Of a stretch of 64,000 bases of DNA, positions 35,732 to 46,196 are shown in pieces (position 1 is the stretch's first letter; every line of letters begins with the position of its first letter). The notes under the pieces were generated by a model. The model was not told the origin of the DNA, did no database searches, and saw nothing but the letters and a program-made list of their open reading frames with translations. The stretch is from Spirochaetales bacterium Spiro_02 (GTDB taxonomy: Bacteria; Spirochaetota; Spirochaetia; Sphaerochaetales; Sphaerochaetaceae): NCBI GenBank assembly GCA_001604275.1, contig LVBD01000049.1, forward strand, positions 1 to 64,000, given 5' to 3'. The position numbers and the translations under genes are program-made.

Positions 35732-36817
35732 ATGGCAAGCGATGAATTCGATGATTTTGAGACTTCCTTGAAAGACTTGGACGGTTTGCGCCAGAATTCC
35801 CTCATGTCTACTTCGTTTCAGGGCGAAGCGGATGCGCAGGAGAACATGCTCCGTCCCAAGATGCTCTGCGATTTCCAGGGACAGGATCGTATCAAGGACA
35901 ATCTGTCGGTGTTCATCAAGGCCGCACGGGAACGCAACGAGGCGTTGGATCATGTGTTCCTCATCGGCCCCCCCGGCTTGGGCAAGACGACACTTGCCTC
36001 GATCATCGCCAACGAAATGGGTGCGGAAATCCGCATGACCAGTGCGCCCGCTTTGGACAAGCCGAAGGATCTCGCCGGCATCCTGACCAATGTCACCGAG
36101 GGGAGCGTGTTCTTCATCGACGAGATCCATCGCCTGAAGCCGGCCTTGGAGGAGATGCTCTATATCGCCATGGAGGATTTCGAGATTGATTGGGTGATCG
36201 GCCAAGGGCCGGCGGCACGTACGATGCGCATCCCGTTGCCGCATTTCACCCTCGTCGGCGCCACCACCAAGGCTGGGCAGGTGTCTTCTCCGTTGCACAG
36301 CCGTTTCGGCATTACCTGTCACATCGAATTCTACAACGAGCAGGAACTGGCGAACATCATTACCCGTTCGGCTCAGATCATCAATACTGCGATCGAACCT
36401 GAGGCCGTCCTGCTGCTCGCGAAATGCGCCCGTGGCACTCCGAGGATCGCCAACCGGCTGTTGCGGAGACTGCGGGATTTCGCCGACGTCCTGGGCGACG
36501 GTGTGATTACCCCCGACATCGTCCATCACAGCATGGATCGGCTCGGCATCGATCTCAACGGCCTTGAGGAACAGGACCGAAACATCCTTCGGACGATCAT
36601 CGAGTTCTATGGCGGAGGCCCTGTGGGCGCCGAGACGCTGTCAATCTCCGTCGGAGAGGCGATTGAATCGCTAGAAGATTTCTATGAACCGTATTTGATC
36701 CAGAAAGGATATCTGAAACGCACTCCCCGTGGTCGGATGGTCACCATGAAGGCGTATGAATTGCTCAATCTCCCGTGCCAGAGGAATATCGATGAAAACC
36801 AAGGACTTCTCTTTTGA
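35732..36817 (+). CDS. ruvB: Holliday junction helicase RuvB
   Basis: AAA+ motor of branch migration. Walker [10 protein letters not shown] at 79-87, Walker [10 protein letters not shown], sensor region [10 protein letters not shown] and the arginine-finger/winged-helix C-terminal part. 361 residues with an N-terminal extension of about 40 acidic residues. It begins 3 bases after ruvA, and queA starts inside its 3' end. Confidence 0.96.
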   Translation: MASDEFDDFETSLKDLDGLRQNSLMSTSFQGEADAQENMLRPKMLCDFQGQDRIKDNLSVFIKAARERNEALDHVFLIGPPGLGKTTLASIIANEMGAEIRMTSAPALDKPKDLAGILTNVTEGSVFFIDEIHRLKPALEEMLYIAMEDFEIDWVIGQGPAARTMRIPLPHFTLVGATTKAGQVSSPLHSRFGITCHIEFYNEQELANIITRSAQIINTAIEPEAVLLLAKCARGTPRIANRLLRRLRDFADVLGDGVITPDIVHHSMDRLGIDLNGLEEQDRNILRTIIEFYGGGPVGAETLSISVGEAIESLEDFYEPYLIQKGYLKRTPRGRMVTMKAYELLNLPCQRNIDENQGLLF

Positions 36818-37832
36818 TCTTCCCGCCGACTTGATCGCGCAGACCCCTGCGGATCGTCGCGGAACAAGCCGGCTGCTGGTAGTCGATCGAAAAACGGGGG
36901 CGTGGACAGATACGTCGATGACGGAGTTCCCGAACTTCCTGCAGCCCGGATCGTTGCTTGTCGTCAACAACAGTCGTGTGCGGAAAGCCAGGGTATACGG
37001 GGAAAGCGAGACCGGAGGCCGCGTCGAGTTCCTGTTCCTCGAGGAGAATCTGGACCATTCATGGCAGGCGATGGTGACCAAGAGCAAGAAACAGAAGCCG
37101 GGCAAGCGATTCCGGTTCCAGGATTTTTCCGGCATTGTCGTGGACGAAGGGGAGATCGTCAGCGCCAACGATGACGGAACCCGGACCATCCGATTCAGCC
37201 ATCCGCTCGACGAGTCGTTCTTCCATCGGTGCGGGCATGTGCCTCTGCCGCCGTATATCAAGCGGGAAGATACGTTCAGCGACGAGACCCGCTACCAGAC
37301 TGTCTATGCGAAGCAGGAAGGATCCGTCGCTGCGCCGACCGCCGGACTGCATTTCACCGAGGATATCCTTTCCGAGATACGAAGCAGGGGTGTGGAGATC
37401 GTTGAAATTACGCTCCATGTGGGCCCCGGGACATTCCTTCCTGTCCGTACCGTAACGCTGGAGGACCATCACATGCATTTCGAACGGTACGAGATCAGCA
37501 AGGAGACCGCCCGAGCCATCAATTCGGCGAAAGCGGAGGGGCGGAAGATCGTGGCGACAGGAACCACCAGCGTCCGTACGCTGGAATCCGCTTGGAACGT
37601 CCGTACGAGAACCGTGGAGCCGGGAGAAGGAAGAACGAATCTGTTCATCATGCCCGGTTTCGAATTCCATGCGGTCGATCAGTTGCTGACGAATTTCCAT
37701 ACGCCGGAATCCACGTTGCTCGTCCTTGTATCCGCGTTCGCCGGAAAAGACCATGTGCTCGCCGCATATCGGCACGCCGTCGAAGAACGGTACCGGTTCT
37801 TCTCGTACGGGGACGCTACGTTCTTCCTCTAG
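36792..37832 (+). CDS. queA: tRNA preQ1 ribosyltransferase-isomerase QueA
   Basis: Transfers the ribosyl part of S-adenosylmethionine to preQ1 in tRNA to form epoxyqueuosine. The 346-residue protein begins [20 protein letters not shown] and carries [31 protein letters not shown] and FHTPESTLL. The ATG at 36792 has GAGGA upstream and overlaps ruvB by 26 bases. tgt, the preceding enzyme of queuosine insertion, is in this window at 62.4 kb. Its stop is shared with tmk as a CTAG. Confidence 0.95.
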   Translation: MKTKDFSFDLPADLIAQTPADRRGTSRLLVVDRKTGAWTDTSMTEFPNFLQPGSLLVVNNSRVRKARVYGESETGGRVEFLFLEENLDHSWQAMVTKSKKQKPGKRFRFQDFSGIVVDEGEIVSANDDGTRTIRFSHPLDESFFHRCGHVPLPPYIKREDTFSDETRYQTVYAKQEGSVAAPTAGLHFTEDILSEIRSRGVEIVEITLHVGPGTFLPVRTVTLEDHHMHFERYEISKETARAINSAKAEGRKIVATGTTSVRTLESAWNVRTRTVEPGEGRTNLFIMPGFEFHAVDQLLTNFHTPESTLLVLVSAFAGKDHVLAAYRHAVEERYRFFSYGDATFFL

Positions 37833-38452
37833 TCGAGGATGCCGTCGTTGCGAAGTACCTCGGCGACTTGTCTGGCGATCGTTTCGCGGGCGAGCGTTCC
37901 ATCGAGCCTGACGAACCGCACCCCTCCGGGCAACTCGCTGAATATTCGTTCATAGTTGGATCGGACCGTCAGCAGGAAGTCCCTGCGTTCGAACAGTTCC
38001 AGTTCACTGCCTCGGCTTTCGATCCTCCGCATGCATTCTTCGACCGGCGTGTCGATGTAGAATATGAAACGAGGGGCGGGGAACTGGTTGAGTTGCTGGA
38101 TGCGCTCGAACCCGCATTCGACCGACTGATAGGCGAGGGACGAGTAGAGATACCGGTCGCTGATCACAAGCTGTCCGGCCTCAAGTTTGCCGACGATGCC
38201 TGTCACAGGATTGTTCAGATGGTCTTCCCTGTCGGCGGCGTAGAGCATCGCAAGGGCGAGGGGAGTCGTGACCACCTGTTTCTGCAGGACGCTGCGTACC
38301 AGCCGTCCGATCGGGTTTGAAGTAGGTTCGAACGTCGCATGGCAGCTTCGTTCCTGTCTGTCGCAGGTCTCGGCGAGCAGTTTCATCTGCGTGGTGGTTC
38401 CTGCGCCGTCCAGACCTTCGAACACAATGAAGTTATGCAAAACGGTATTCAT
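37829..38452 (-). CDS. tmk: Thymidylate kinase
   Basis: Phosphorylates dTMP to dTDP. P-loop FEGLDGAGTTTQ (12-22): the lysine normally at position 19 is Thr. The DR-Y segment is ISDRYLYSSLAYQ, and LPAPRFIFYIDTPVEECMRRI is also typical. The start at 38452 is preferred because a TTGTTA/TATCAT promoter overlaps the upstream ATG at 38485, and GGAGG lies in the resulting leader. It converges on queA. Confidence 0.88.
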   Translation of the reverse strand: MNTVLHNFIVFEGLDGAGTTTQMKLLAETCDRQERSCHATFEPTSNPIGRLVRSVLQKQVVTTPLALAMLYAADREDHLNNPVTGIVGKLEAGQLVISDRYLYSSLAYQSVECGFERIQQLNQFPAPRFIFYIDTPVEECMRRIESRGSELELFERRDFLLTVRSNYERIFSELPGGVRFVRLDGTLARETIARQVAEVLRNDGILD

Positions 38453-38483
38453 CGTATGAAAAACGCCTCCGGATTGTCGTAAC

Positions 38484-38512
38484 ATGATACACGGAAATTC
38501 AATCCATAACAA
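38484..38512 (-). promoter_or_regulatory. Promoter for tmk
   Basis: Minus strand TTGTTA (38512-38507), a 17-base spacer and TATCAT (38489-38484). The transcript would start ~38477 and carry GGAGG 13 bases before the tmk ATG. Confidence 0.55.
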
Positions 38513-38544
38513 GGAAACAATACGGAGAAACTCTAGAATAGATA

Positions 38545-38573
38545 CTGTCAAAACGGAATAATGAAGGTATACT
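38545..38573 (+). promoter_or_regulatory. Promoter for tamB-bamA
   Basis: CTGTCA (38545-38550), a 17-base spacer and TATACT (38568-38573), divergent from tmk. The ~65-base leader includes a CTTCG/CGAAG hairpin of unknown significance before the ATG at 38644. Confidence 0.55.
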
Positions 38574-38643
38574 TGTATCAACGCGCGCCCTTCGTCGGGT
38601 CCTCGCCGAAGATGTTTTCTGAACAAAGGAATACGCAGTCCTG

Positions 38644-41600
38644 ATGAGATACCATACGACGCCCATGACGATTTTCTTCTCCGTCCTGTTGCTGGCGCTC
38701 TGCGTAAGCCTTGTCTGGATAGGAGTGTCCGTGCTTGGACTGAAGGATCCGGGTGCCATATTCGCCGCAGACCTGATTTCCTCGTTCGACGGGGATTCCG
38801 ACATTCGTGTGGAGTTCTCGTCCCTGGACAGGACGTTCTGGCGAGCGATCGTTGTGCACGACTTGTCTGTTTCCGTCAAGGACGGCGCAGGGCTATGGCA
38901 TCACATTGCCGACGCACGGAAAGTGACGCTGTCCACGTCGCTGCAGCGCCTCGCGTGGTCATTCCTCTTCGGGAGGAACTCATTGTCCGTGGGAGTGGAA
39001 GGACTGTCCATCGATCTGGACGATGCAGTCGTTTCCGCCTTTTCCTCCATACGGACTGCAGGAGCTCTGGACGCGGAGGAGGGTTCCGTCCCCGACGATG
39101 CGCTCGCCGCATGGCTGGGACGGACAGCCTTTTCCATCGAGCTGCAGGATGGATCCGCTCTCGTCGATATCGGACAGGCGGACCTTTCTTTTTCTGGGAT
39201 GTCGGGGGCGCTGTCCGTGGGTCCTGCGCTTTCACTGGATGGCCTGTCGCTGGATGTTTCCTCAGTCGCAGGTGCCTATGGAGCTTCCGTGTCTCTGGAT
39301 ATCGCACGGGTTTCCGTTTCATTGCGGAAGCAGCGTTCCGCAGGCTATCGGGCGGTTCTTTCCATCGCATCCTGCGACATATCGGATTCCGGGGGCGGCT
39401 TCCATGGGACGGGGCGGAACCTTCGCCTCCAGTCGGATATTTCCGAAACGCTTTCGTCTGCGGTTGCTTCAGCCGTTCTGAATTTCGGTCTGGATTCGCT
39501 GTCCGCCTCCGCAGGGAATGCTTCGGTCGATGTCTCCTCTGTCTCCGGCGTAGTTTCCCTGGACCTCGGAGCCGATGTGTCGCTGGAAGGTTCGCTGAAT
39601 CTGGCGGGATTCTCCGCTGCGCTATCCGATGAAGCCAGTGAGATCCTTGTCACATCCAGATCCCTGGATGCGACGGTTTCGACAGCATCGGACGCCGCCG
39701 TGATCCTTGGCCTCAGTTCGTCCGGTGACGACCTGCTCGAGATCGGTCGCGATGGTACGGAGCTTGTCGCGGTATCCGGCTTTCTAGGCCGATTGGAAAT
39801 CTCCGACACGATGGATAAGATCGGCGGCGGAGTGCAGTGGGAGGCTCTGAATGTTCCGCAGGTGTCCAATTTCAGTTTTTTGGCCGATGAACTTCAGACC
39901 TTGCCGTTCGCATCGATATCCAGCACAGGAGCCCAGGCGAACTTCTCCTATTCGAGAATGACGGACTCTATCGTTGCAGAGCTGTATTCGGCGTTCTCCA
40001 GCGATCTGACATGGACGGTGCCTTCATCCGCTTCCGGCCGGTTGACGGCGAGCTGCGATTTCGATTTGTCCGGCGGAGATTTCAGCATGTACGCAGATGT
40101 CTCGTCGCTGTCCGTCGATTCCATTCCGGGAGAGACTGCTGCGCACTATCGCTGGGTACGTTCAAATCCGGATCGCTCCGTCATGACATTGGATCTGGCG
40201 AACGAACAGGCCGGTCTGGCTGTCAGCGCGACATATGAGCCGACTGCAAAACAGCGTCTCGAGGCGAAAGTCCGGCTCGCCGGATTCGCCCCCGCGACGT
40301 TCCGACGGTTGCTCGGAGGTTCCGTTCCGCTTCTCGAGGCATATGTCGACGACTCTACCCGGCTGGTCGGCAACGTGCAGCTTGAAGCGACTCCCGGGGC
40401 GGGTGACGTATTCGGCTGGGACGGGCGCGGCTCGTTCGAGTTGGGTATCATCGACCTAAAGGTGGGCAAACGGTTCTTCAACGGCGCGACCACGTTCGCA
40501 GGTTCCTTGCAGGATGATCAGCTTGATGTCGGGACCTTCACCGCGACGACCGAAGGATACCGCTTGCAGTACGCCGGAGGCCTTGTCCTTGACAATTTCC
40601 TGCCTGAAGGAGAGCTGATCCTCTCCACCGCGGAGGACGGCCGTAGGTTGCTAAGGATCGATTTTTCACTGATCCCCCCCGATGGGTATTCGTTCGCGAT
40701 CGATTCGGAATTCGCCCCGCACCTGTCCATGACTGGGAGGACGAACTGGCAGACTGGGGGTATCGTCAACAGCGAGGCGATCCTCAACGCATGGGGGAGC
40801 GGATATCCCCTTTCCCTGACCGTCGATTTCTCGACGTTCGGGCTTCGGCTCGCGACGGAAGGACTGTCGTTGTCCGCAGTTCTGAACGACGGAGGAGCTG
40901 GGAGAATCAGGATCATGGCGGACGACTTCCGCCTGCCGAGGTTCTCCGACGCCTTGTCCGTGGAACACCCGCTCGACATTTCCGCTACGATGGCGCTGGA
41001 CGTGCCGCTCGATACCTACGACTGGACGTTCCTGGCTTCGGATGTCCTGGTCCGCAATCTTCCCGCGCCAGAGGATGTCGGAACTTTGGCTTTCTCTATC
41101 CAGGCCTCGGACCAGCGGCTCGTCGTCTCCGATATCATCTGGGACTCTGGCACCAACGTGCCTCTGGAAGGGACGCTCGCAATTTCGAGCGATTCCTTGG
41201 AGCGTCTTGCGGCAGGAGATTTCTCCGGTTTCTCAGGGACGCTCTATTGTTCCGGAGGTGATGCCGAGAGCGCGTCGGTCTCGCTTTTCTCCGATTCCGA
41301 TGGACTGATCAAGGGGCTGGTGGATCTCTCGACGCTGGATGTCGGTCGTTTCTCTTCCTCTTTGGGAGGCTTGTCCCTGGATCTTTCCGTCGTCGGTTCC
41401 TCCGATTTGCATCGGACTCTGGATCTGGACGGTTTCGCAAGCATGGTAAGTAAGGATCTCGCTGCGAATCCGACGCATCTGGAGACTTCGGTGCGGATTC
41501 ATGACGATCTCATTTCTTTGGATGGCATTTCATTCGTCCACAATGACTTGGTGTTTGGAGACGGGAACGTTTCCCTCGATACCGTGACCGGTGATCTGAC

Positions 41601-43506
41601 GTTGTCCGTCGAGGCGTCCTATACGGTCTTCAACATGGATCGTCCGCGTGGGTATGGTCTGGATATGAGCGTTTCTTCGTCTCTCCCGTTGTCCGGCGGC
41701 ATGTTCGCTCTGCCTGATTCTGTTTTGCGACTGGTGGATAGCTTCCGCGCTATTGTAAGCGGAACTTCCGGCGAAGACATGCTTTCGATGGATATCGGGG
41801 TGAAGAACGTGGTCGTCGGTTCCGACTATACGATGCCGGATGCGACGTATCGCCTGTCGATGCATGATGGCGTCGCCTCGCTGTCCGGTGGAAAAGCGGG
41901 CGAAGAGGACAATATAGTCGGTTCCTATCATTTTTCCGACGGAACTCTCGATCTGACGGTACGACCTCCGTTCCTGTTCGGTTTTACGGCGAAAGGGACG
42001 TTGACGAGGCAGCATGTCTCCATGGCGCTGACGGACATTTTCTTTCCGTTGCCGCTGGTGAACATCACGTTCCGCAAACCGATCGTCTGGTTCCTCGAGG
42101 GCGACATCCGCGGGGAACTTCGGATTGAAGGCGAGACGATGGATCCGAACTTCTATGGCATGCTCTGGGCGGATCGGATAGACGGCACGACGTTCTGGCT
42201 TCCTCAAGACGTCCTGTCGATCAAGAATCCCGTGGTGACGATCGAAGAGGGATACGCCACCACCAGCTGGTCGATCTTGACCAGCACGAATACGGAGACA
42301 GGAAAGACTGTGCAGGGATTGAGCAAGGCTTCCTGCGCGTTGGACGGCTGGGCGCTTGACTATTACCAGATCGAGGCGAAGCTGGAGGACGACCCTGTCT
42401 ATATCTGGCTTCCGATCCTGAACGCCGGCGTCAATGTAAAAGGATATGCGACTGGGGACCTGACTATCTACGGGGAAGGCTATGAATGCTGGCTCTCAGG
42501 TCCCGCCACTGTCAGCGACATGTCGATCAGCTTCGATATTTCAGGGCTTCCTTCCTGGTATGTCAGCACAGGCGTCACGTCGACCGACATGCAGGTTGTC
42601 ACCGGCAAGAACGTCAATCTGTATTTTCCGTCCGAGGATTCCCCCATTCTGTCCGTTACGATGGACGAAGGGCAGAAGGCGGCCTTCGCTTTCGACCATA
42701 GGAAGAACCAGTTGTCGGTGGATGGCGAGGTCGGGTTCCGGACAGGTGAGATCTACTACTTCCAGAAGAACTTCTATGTGACCGAAGGTTCCTTCCGGTT
42801 CCGGACCGACGCGTTCACCCAGCGGATAGTGCCGACGATCAACCTGAGGGCGCGCATCAGGGATTTCGATACTTCCGGTGACAAAGTGGACATATATCTG
42901 ATTCTGCAGGATTCCACGCTGGATAATCTTTCCCCGCGCTTTGAAAGCGTTCCGACGCTTTCGACGCAGGAGATTCTCCAGATTCTCGGCCAGAGCATCC
43001 TGCCGACCACCGCGTACGGGCAGGCGAACATGTCGACGGTCGTTTCTCTTGCCGCTACGGCGACCGACGTGATATCCCGTCTTGGGTTGATCGATACGGG
43101 GTCGTCAGGTCTCGCACGGACGATCAAGGAGTCCCTCGGGCTCGATATGTTTACAATCAGGAGTAACATTGTCCAGAATCTGTTGTTTGACGTATTGCCC
43201 GGGACTGATCTCGTTTCGTCGTCGGCGACACCGCTCGCAAGATATCTCGACAATACGACCGTCTTCCTTGGCAAATACCTCGGGAGGGATTTCTTCCTCC
43301 AGGGAATGATACACTTTTCCGCCGCCAGCAACGACAAAGGGACCGCTTCGTTCCTTGCCGATGATCTGGACGTGGATATGGAGCTGTCGGTTGAATGGGC
43401 CAATCCTATGGCCACGTTCTCGATTTTCACGCAACCTGAAGAGTTGTCGCTTTTCAGCATTTTGGATACTATTGGATTCAGTGCGACCAAACGCATCGAG
43501 TTCTAG
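38644..43506 (+). CDS. tamB: TamB-like translocation/assembly protein (DUF490)
   Basis: A 1620-residue inner-membrane-anchored periplasmic protein of the AsmA/TamB family, which bridges to the outer membrane for protein insertion or lipid transport. One N-terminal membrane helix (~8-30), then very long beta-rich repeats rich in Ser, Asp and Leu. The conserved TamB C-terminal domain occupies roughly 1230-1620 (GSFRFRTDAFTQRIVPTINLRARI). There is no strong ribosome-binding site. It is directly upstream of bamA, the common diderm arrangement. Confidence 0.88.
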   Translation: MRYHTTPMTIFFSVLLLALCVSLVWIGVSVLGLKDPGAIFAADLISSFDGDSDIRVEFSSLDRTFWRAIVVHDLSVSVKDGAGLWHHIADARKVTLSTSLQRLAWSFLFGRNSLSVGVEGLSIDLDDAVVSAFSSIRTAGALDAEEGSVPDDALAAWLGRTAFSIELQDGSALVDIGQADLSFSGMSGALSVGPALSLDGLSLDVSSVAGAYGASVSLDIARVSVSLRKQRSAGYRAVLSIASCDISDSGGGFHGTGRNLRLQSDISETLSSAVASAVLNFGLDSLSASAGNASVDVSSVSGVVSLDLGADVSLEGSLNLAGFSAALSDEASEILVTSRSLDATVSTASDAAVILGLSSSGDDLLEIGRDGTELVAVSGFLGRLEISDTMDKIGGGVQWEALNVPQVSNFSFLADELQTLPFASISSTGAQANFSYSRMTDSIVAELYSAFSSDLTWTVPSSASGRLTASCDFDLSGGDFSMYADVSSLSVDSIPGETAAHYRWVRSNPDRSVMTLDLANEQAGLAVSATYEPTAKQRLEAKVRLAGFAPATFRRLLGGSVPLLEAYVDDSTRLVGNVQLEATPGAGDVFGWDGRGSFELGIIDLKVGKRFFNGATTFAGSLQDDQLDVGTFTATTEGYRLQYAGGLVLDNFLPEGELILSTAEDGRRLLRIDFSLIPPDGYSFAIDSEFAPHLSMTGRTNWQTGGIVNSEAILNAWGSGYPLSLTVDFSTFGLRLATEGLSLSAVLNDGGAGRIRIMADDFRLPRFSDALSVEHPLDISATMALDVPLDTYDWTFLASDVLVRNLPAPEDVGTLAFSIQASDQRLVVSDIIWDSGTNVPLEGTLAISSDSLERLAAGDFSGFSGTLYCSGGDAESASVSLFSDSDGLIKGLVDLSTLDVGRFSSSLGGLSLDLSVVGSSDLHRTLDLDGFASMVSKDLAANPTHLETSVRIHDDLISLDGISFVHNDLVFGDGNVSLDTVTGDLTLSVEASYTVFNMDRPRGYGLDMSVSSSLPLSGGMFALPDSVLRLVDSFRAIVSGTSGEDMLSMDIGVKNVVVGSDYTMPDATYRLSMHDGVASLSGGKAGEEDNIVGSYHFSDGTLDLTVRPPFLFGFTAKGTLTRQHVSMALTDIFFPLPLVNITFRKPIVWFLEGDIRGELRIEGETMDPNFYGMLWADRIDGTTFWLPQDVLSIKNPVVTIEEGYATTSWSILTSTNTETGKTVQGLSKASCALDGWALDYYQIEAKLEDDPVYIWLPILNAGVNVKGYATGDLTIYGEGYECWLSGPATVSDMSISFDISGLPSWYVSTGVTSTDMQVVTGKNVNLYFPSEDSPILSVTMDEGQKAAFAFDHRKNQLSVDGEVGFRTGEIYYFQKNFYVTEGSFRFRTDAFTQRIVPTINLRARIRDFDTSGDKVDIYLILQDSTLDNLSPRFESVPTLSTQEILQILGQSILPTTAYGQANMSTVVSLAATATDVISRLGLIDTGSSGLARTIKESLGLDMFTIRSNIVQNLLFDVLPGTDLVSSSATPLARYLDNTTVFLGKYLGRDFFLQGMIHFSAASNDKGTASFLADDLDVDMELSVEWANPMATFSIFTQPEELSLFSILDTIGFSATKRIEF

Positions 43507-43538
43507 CAAGCGTTTCCAAAGACATGCAAGGAGATAGA

Positions 43539-46103
43539 ATGGCAAAGAAATTTCTGTCGGTGTTTCTCACCGTGGTGATAATGGCAAGCATCCCGCTTTT
43601 TTCAGCATCCGATGAATCCTCGACCTGGTGGCTAGGTCGACCGATGGTGAAATTCAGCTATGAAGGTCTCCAGAATGTTCCTGTGTCGAATGTGGACGAT
43701 CTAACGTTCCCGTATCTGGGCAAAGCGTTCACAAACGATACGTTCAATGAACTGCAGGCGAATCTCTATGCATCCGATTATTTCAGTTACTTCGAGGCGG
43801 AGGCGTTGCCGACGGGAGAGTCGGACAAGGATCTTGAGATTCTGTTCCGCTTCACGGAGCTTCCGCAGGTATCGCAGATCGTTTTCGTCGGGCAGGCGGG
43901 ACTCAAGGAACGCGAGCTTTCCCGGGCGATATCCTTGAAAGTAGGTGACTTCGCCACAAAGCAGCAGTTTGATCTCGCCACAAATGCTCTGATCTCCCAT
44001 TATCGGGAGAAAGGATATGATCAGGCCTCCGTTTCCTCGGAATATCAGATTGACGAAGCCACCAACAAGGTCGTGGTCACGTTCACGATCGACGAAGGCG
44101 TGCAGTCGAAAGTCGTCGAAATTCTTTTCGAAGGAAACGACAATATCCCGTCCACGACGCTCAAGCGACAGATCAGCAGCAAGGTGCAGTCCTTGTTCAA
44201 TACTGGAAACTTCAGCGAACAGACGGCGAAGAACGACAGTACTGCCATCGAGCAGTTCTACCAGAAGAACGGCTATATCGATGCAAAAGTCACCGATGTC
44301 CGTTTCGAGGATGTCAGCACGGCGGAGGATTCCACCAAGCGCATCAGGATCGTGTATGTCGTTTCGGAAGGGGAACCGTGGACGCTTGGTTCCATTTCCG
44401 TGGAAGGCAATGCGATTTTCAGCGACGAGACCATCCAGTCGCAGTTCAGCATGAAGTCGGGCGATGTCCTTGACATCCAACAGGTGAATTCGGAGATATC
44501 CAAGGTCGCGGATCTCTATTGGAACGAAGGATACATCTACAACAACATCAATATTTCCGAATCCCAGAATACAGAGCTCCATACTGTGGACTTCCTCGTG
44601 ACGATCACCGAGCAGGGACAGGCTGTGGTGGAGGATATCCTGATAAACGGCCTGACCAAGACGAAACCGTATGTGTTCGAACGGGAGCTGACGATCAAGG
44701 TCGGCGATGTCTTCAGCAAGGCCAAGATGATCCAAAGCGGACAGAACATATACAACACCGGCTTGGTCACCGATGTCCAGTTCAACATTCTGTACGGCAG
44801 TGAAGATGGAAAGGTCGTCCTGGAGTTCACAGTCGTGGAGGGCAACCAGATGGACATCCAGTTCGGCGCGACATTCGGCGGAAATGTCGATGGATTTCCG
44901 GTGTCCGGGTTCGTCCAGTGGTCGGACAAGAACCTTGGTGGAACCGGGCGCGATCTGGCGATCGCTACGAACATCAGTCCTGATACGCAGAGCCTCCAGT
45001 TCTCGTTCAATGACGATTGGGTCGGCAGTCGCCGCTGGTCGAACGGATTGACGCTGACGTTCGAACGAAGCATCAAGAGCGATACGCTCCAACGTGGCGT
45101 GGGTTCGGGATACTATGACGGACGTGACTCCGGCCACGAGACCTGGCCGCTTGGGTACAATAGCTATCTGGAGTATGCGGCGGCTGACAAGCAGACTCCG
45201 CTCTCGCAATATCTGATGAGCTATGAATACTACCGAATCGCTTTGGGGTATAGCACAGGCTATACCTTCATGTTCGATGCAGGACGACTTTCCATTTCGG
45301 TCGGAAGCTCTTTAGGCCTGAACCGTGCGTTCTACGACGAGAACATTTACGATCCATACGAACAGCTGATCCAGAGATATCATGAGAGGTGGCAGTTCTC
45401 CAACCGAATGTCGCTGTATTTCACCTGGGACGGACGCGACTTGATCGAGAATACGACCAAAGGATATTTGCTCAGCCAGCAGTTCTCGTATGCTGGCGGC
45501 GTGTTGTTCGGACTGTCCAACTACATCAAGACATCGACCAGCGCCAGCGGCTATCTGACCCTTTTCACGATTCCCGGCGAAAAACCGTACAACGGCGTGC
45601 TGAGCCTCTCGTCTTCGGTCAGCTTCATGCTTCCCCAGTATTCCAATTTGGGCGGCTATGAAGATTGGGGGTGGTATCCGGCGAAATCAGGTGCGACGAA
45701 ATACGAGATGCTCTATATTGATGGAATGAACATCGGCCGAGGGTTCACTCCTGTCTTCGATCAGTCGTTCCTGTGGGACAACATGCTTGAGTTCAGCATT
45801 CCCGTCGTTCAGAACGTTCTCGCCGCCGAAGCGTTCGTCAGCGCTACAGGCGTTACTTCCGAGCTTGAAGATGTATTCGGGAGCTTCTCGAACATCAACT
45901 GGTATTTCGCTGCGGGAGCCGGAATCAAGCTGAAGATTCCTGGATTCCCGCTCGGTCTGTATCTGGTGAAGAACGCGGCGTTCAATGTCGACGACTACAC
46001 GAAACCCGGCGAGTTCTCCTGGGTCAAGGGAGATATTTTCAAGGGTGATTCCGCAACCAGCGGCATGAAACTGGTTCTTGCGATCACTACCAGCTTGTTC
46101 TGA
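43539..46103 (+). CDS. bamA: Outer-membrane assembly factor BamA (Omp85)
   Basis: Outer-membrane protein insertase. The 854-residue product has a signal peptide (~1-25), a run of POTRA repeats to about residue 420 and a C-terminal 16-strand barrel. It contains repeated DEG...VxEILFEGN-type POTRA segments and ends in a beta-signal with terminal Phe (KLVLAITTSLF). The ATG at 43539 follows AAGGAG. Five POTRA-sized repeats favour BamA over TamA, although adjacency to tamB makes a TamA-like role possible. Confidence 0.92.
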   Translation: MAKKFLSVFLTVVIMASIPLFSASDESSTWWLGRPMVKFSYEGLQNVPVSNVDDLTFPYLGKAFTNDTFNELQANLYASDYFSYFEAEALPTGESDKDLEILFRFTELPQVSQIVFVGQAGLKERELSRAISLKVGDFATKQQFDLATNALISHYREKGYDQASVSSEYQIDEATNKVVVTFTIDEGVQSKVVEILFEGNDNIPSTTLKRQISSKVQSLFNTGNFSEQTAKNDSTAIEQFYQKNGYIDAKVTDVRFEDVSTAEDSTKRIRIVYVVSEGEPWTLGSISVEGNAIFSDETIQSQFSMKSGDVLDIQQVNSEISKVADLYWNEGYIYNNINISESQNTELHTVDFLVTITEQGQAVVEDILINGLTKTKPYVFERELTIKVGDVFSKAKMIQSGQNIYNTGLVTDVQFNILYGSEDGKVVLEFTVVEGNQMDIQFGATFGGNVDGFPVSGFVQWSDKNLGGTGRDLAIATNISPDTQSLQFSFNDDWVGSRRWSNGLTLTFERSIKSDTLQRGVGSGYYDGRDSGHETWPLGYNSYLEYAAADKQTPLSQYLMSYEYYRIALGYSTGYTFMFDAGRLSISVGSSLGLNRAFYDENIYDPYEQLIQRYHERWQFSNRMSLYFTWDGRDLIENTTKGYLLSQQFSYAGGVLFGLSNYIKTSTSASGYLTLFTIPGEKPYNGVLSLSSSVSFMLPQYSNLGGYEDWGWYPAKSGATKYEMLYIDGMNIGRGFTPVFDQSFLWDNMLEFSIPVVQNVLAAEAFVSATGVTSELEDVFGSFSNINWYFAAGAGIKLKIPGFPLGLYLVKNAAFNVDDYTKPGEFSWVKGDIFKGDSATSGMKLVLAITTSLF

Positions 46104-46129
46104 CACGGCATTGGCATTTGTGATATACT
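46100..46129 (+). promoter_or_regulatory. Putative promoter upstream of mutS
   Basis: CTGACA (46100-46105), an 18-base spacer and TATACT (46124-46129), overlapping the bamA stop. Its start site would fall at the beginning of the terminator stem at 46133, so the transcript might escape full hairpin formation. Confidence 0.45.
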
Positions 46130-46132
46130 TTG

Positions 46133-46173
46133 CCCGTCGCATGGTTCGTTTCCGGCCTATGCGGCGGGTTTTT
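46133..46173 (+). terminator. Rho-independent terminator after bamA
   Basis: CCCGTCGCAT (46133-46142) pairs with ATGCGGCGGG (46159-46168) over 10 bp with one G-U pair, followed by TTTTT. It separates tamB-bamA from mutS. Confidence 0.8.
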
Positions 46174-46196
46174 CGTACCGGTATTCAGGAGGCAGG

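Noticed and set aside
35420-36529. 369-residue open frame opposite ruvB
   Set aside because: Antisense shadow of ruvA/ruvB produced by GC-rich codon use; no family match by eye.
38580-38620. CTTCG/CGAAG hairpin before tamB as an attenuator
   Set aside because: The stem is short and the following T-run is weak; not distinguishable from chance.
43701-45209. 502-residue open frame opposite bamA
   Set aside because: Antisense shadow; His/Asp/Arg-rich composition follows bamA codon bias.
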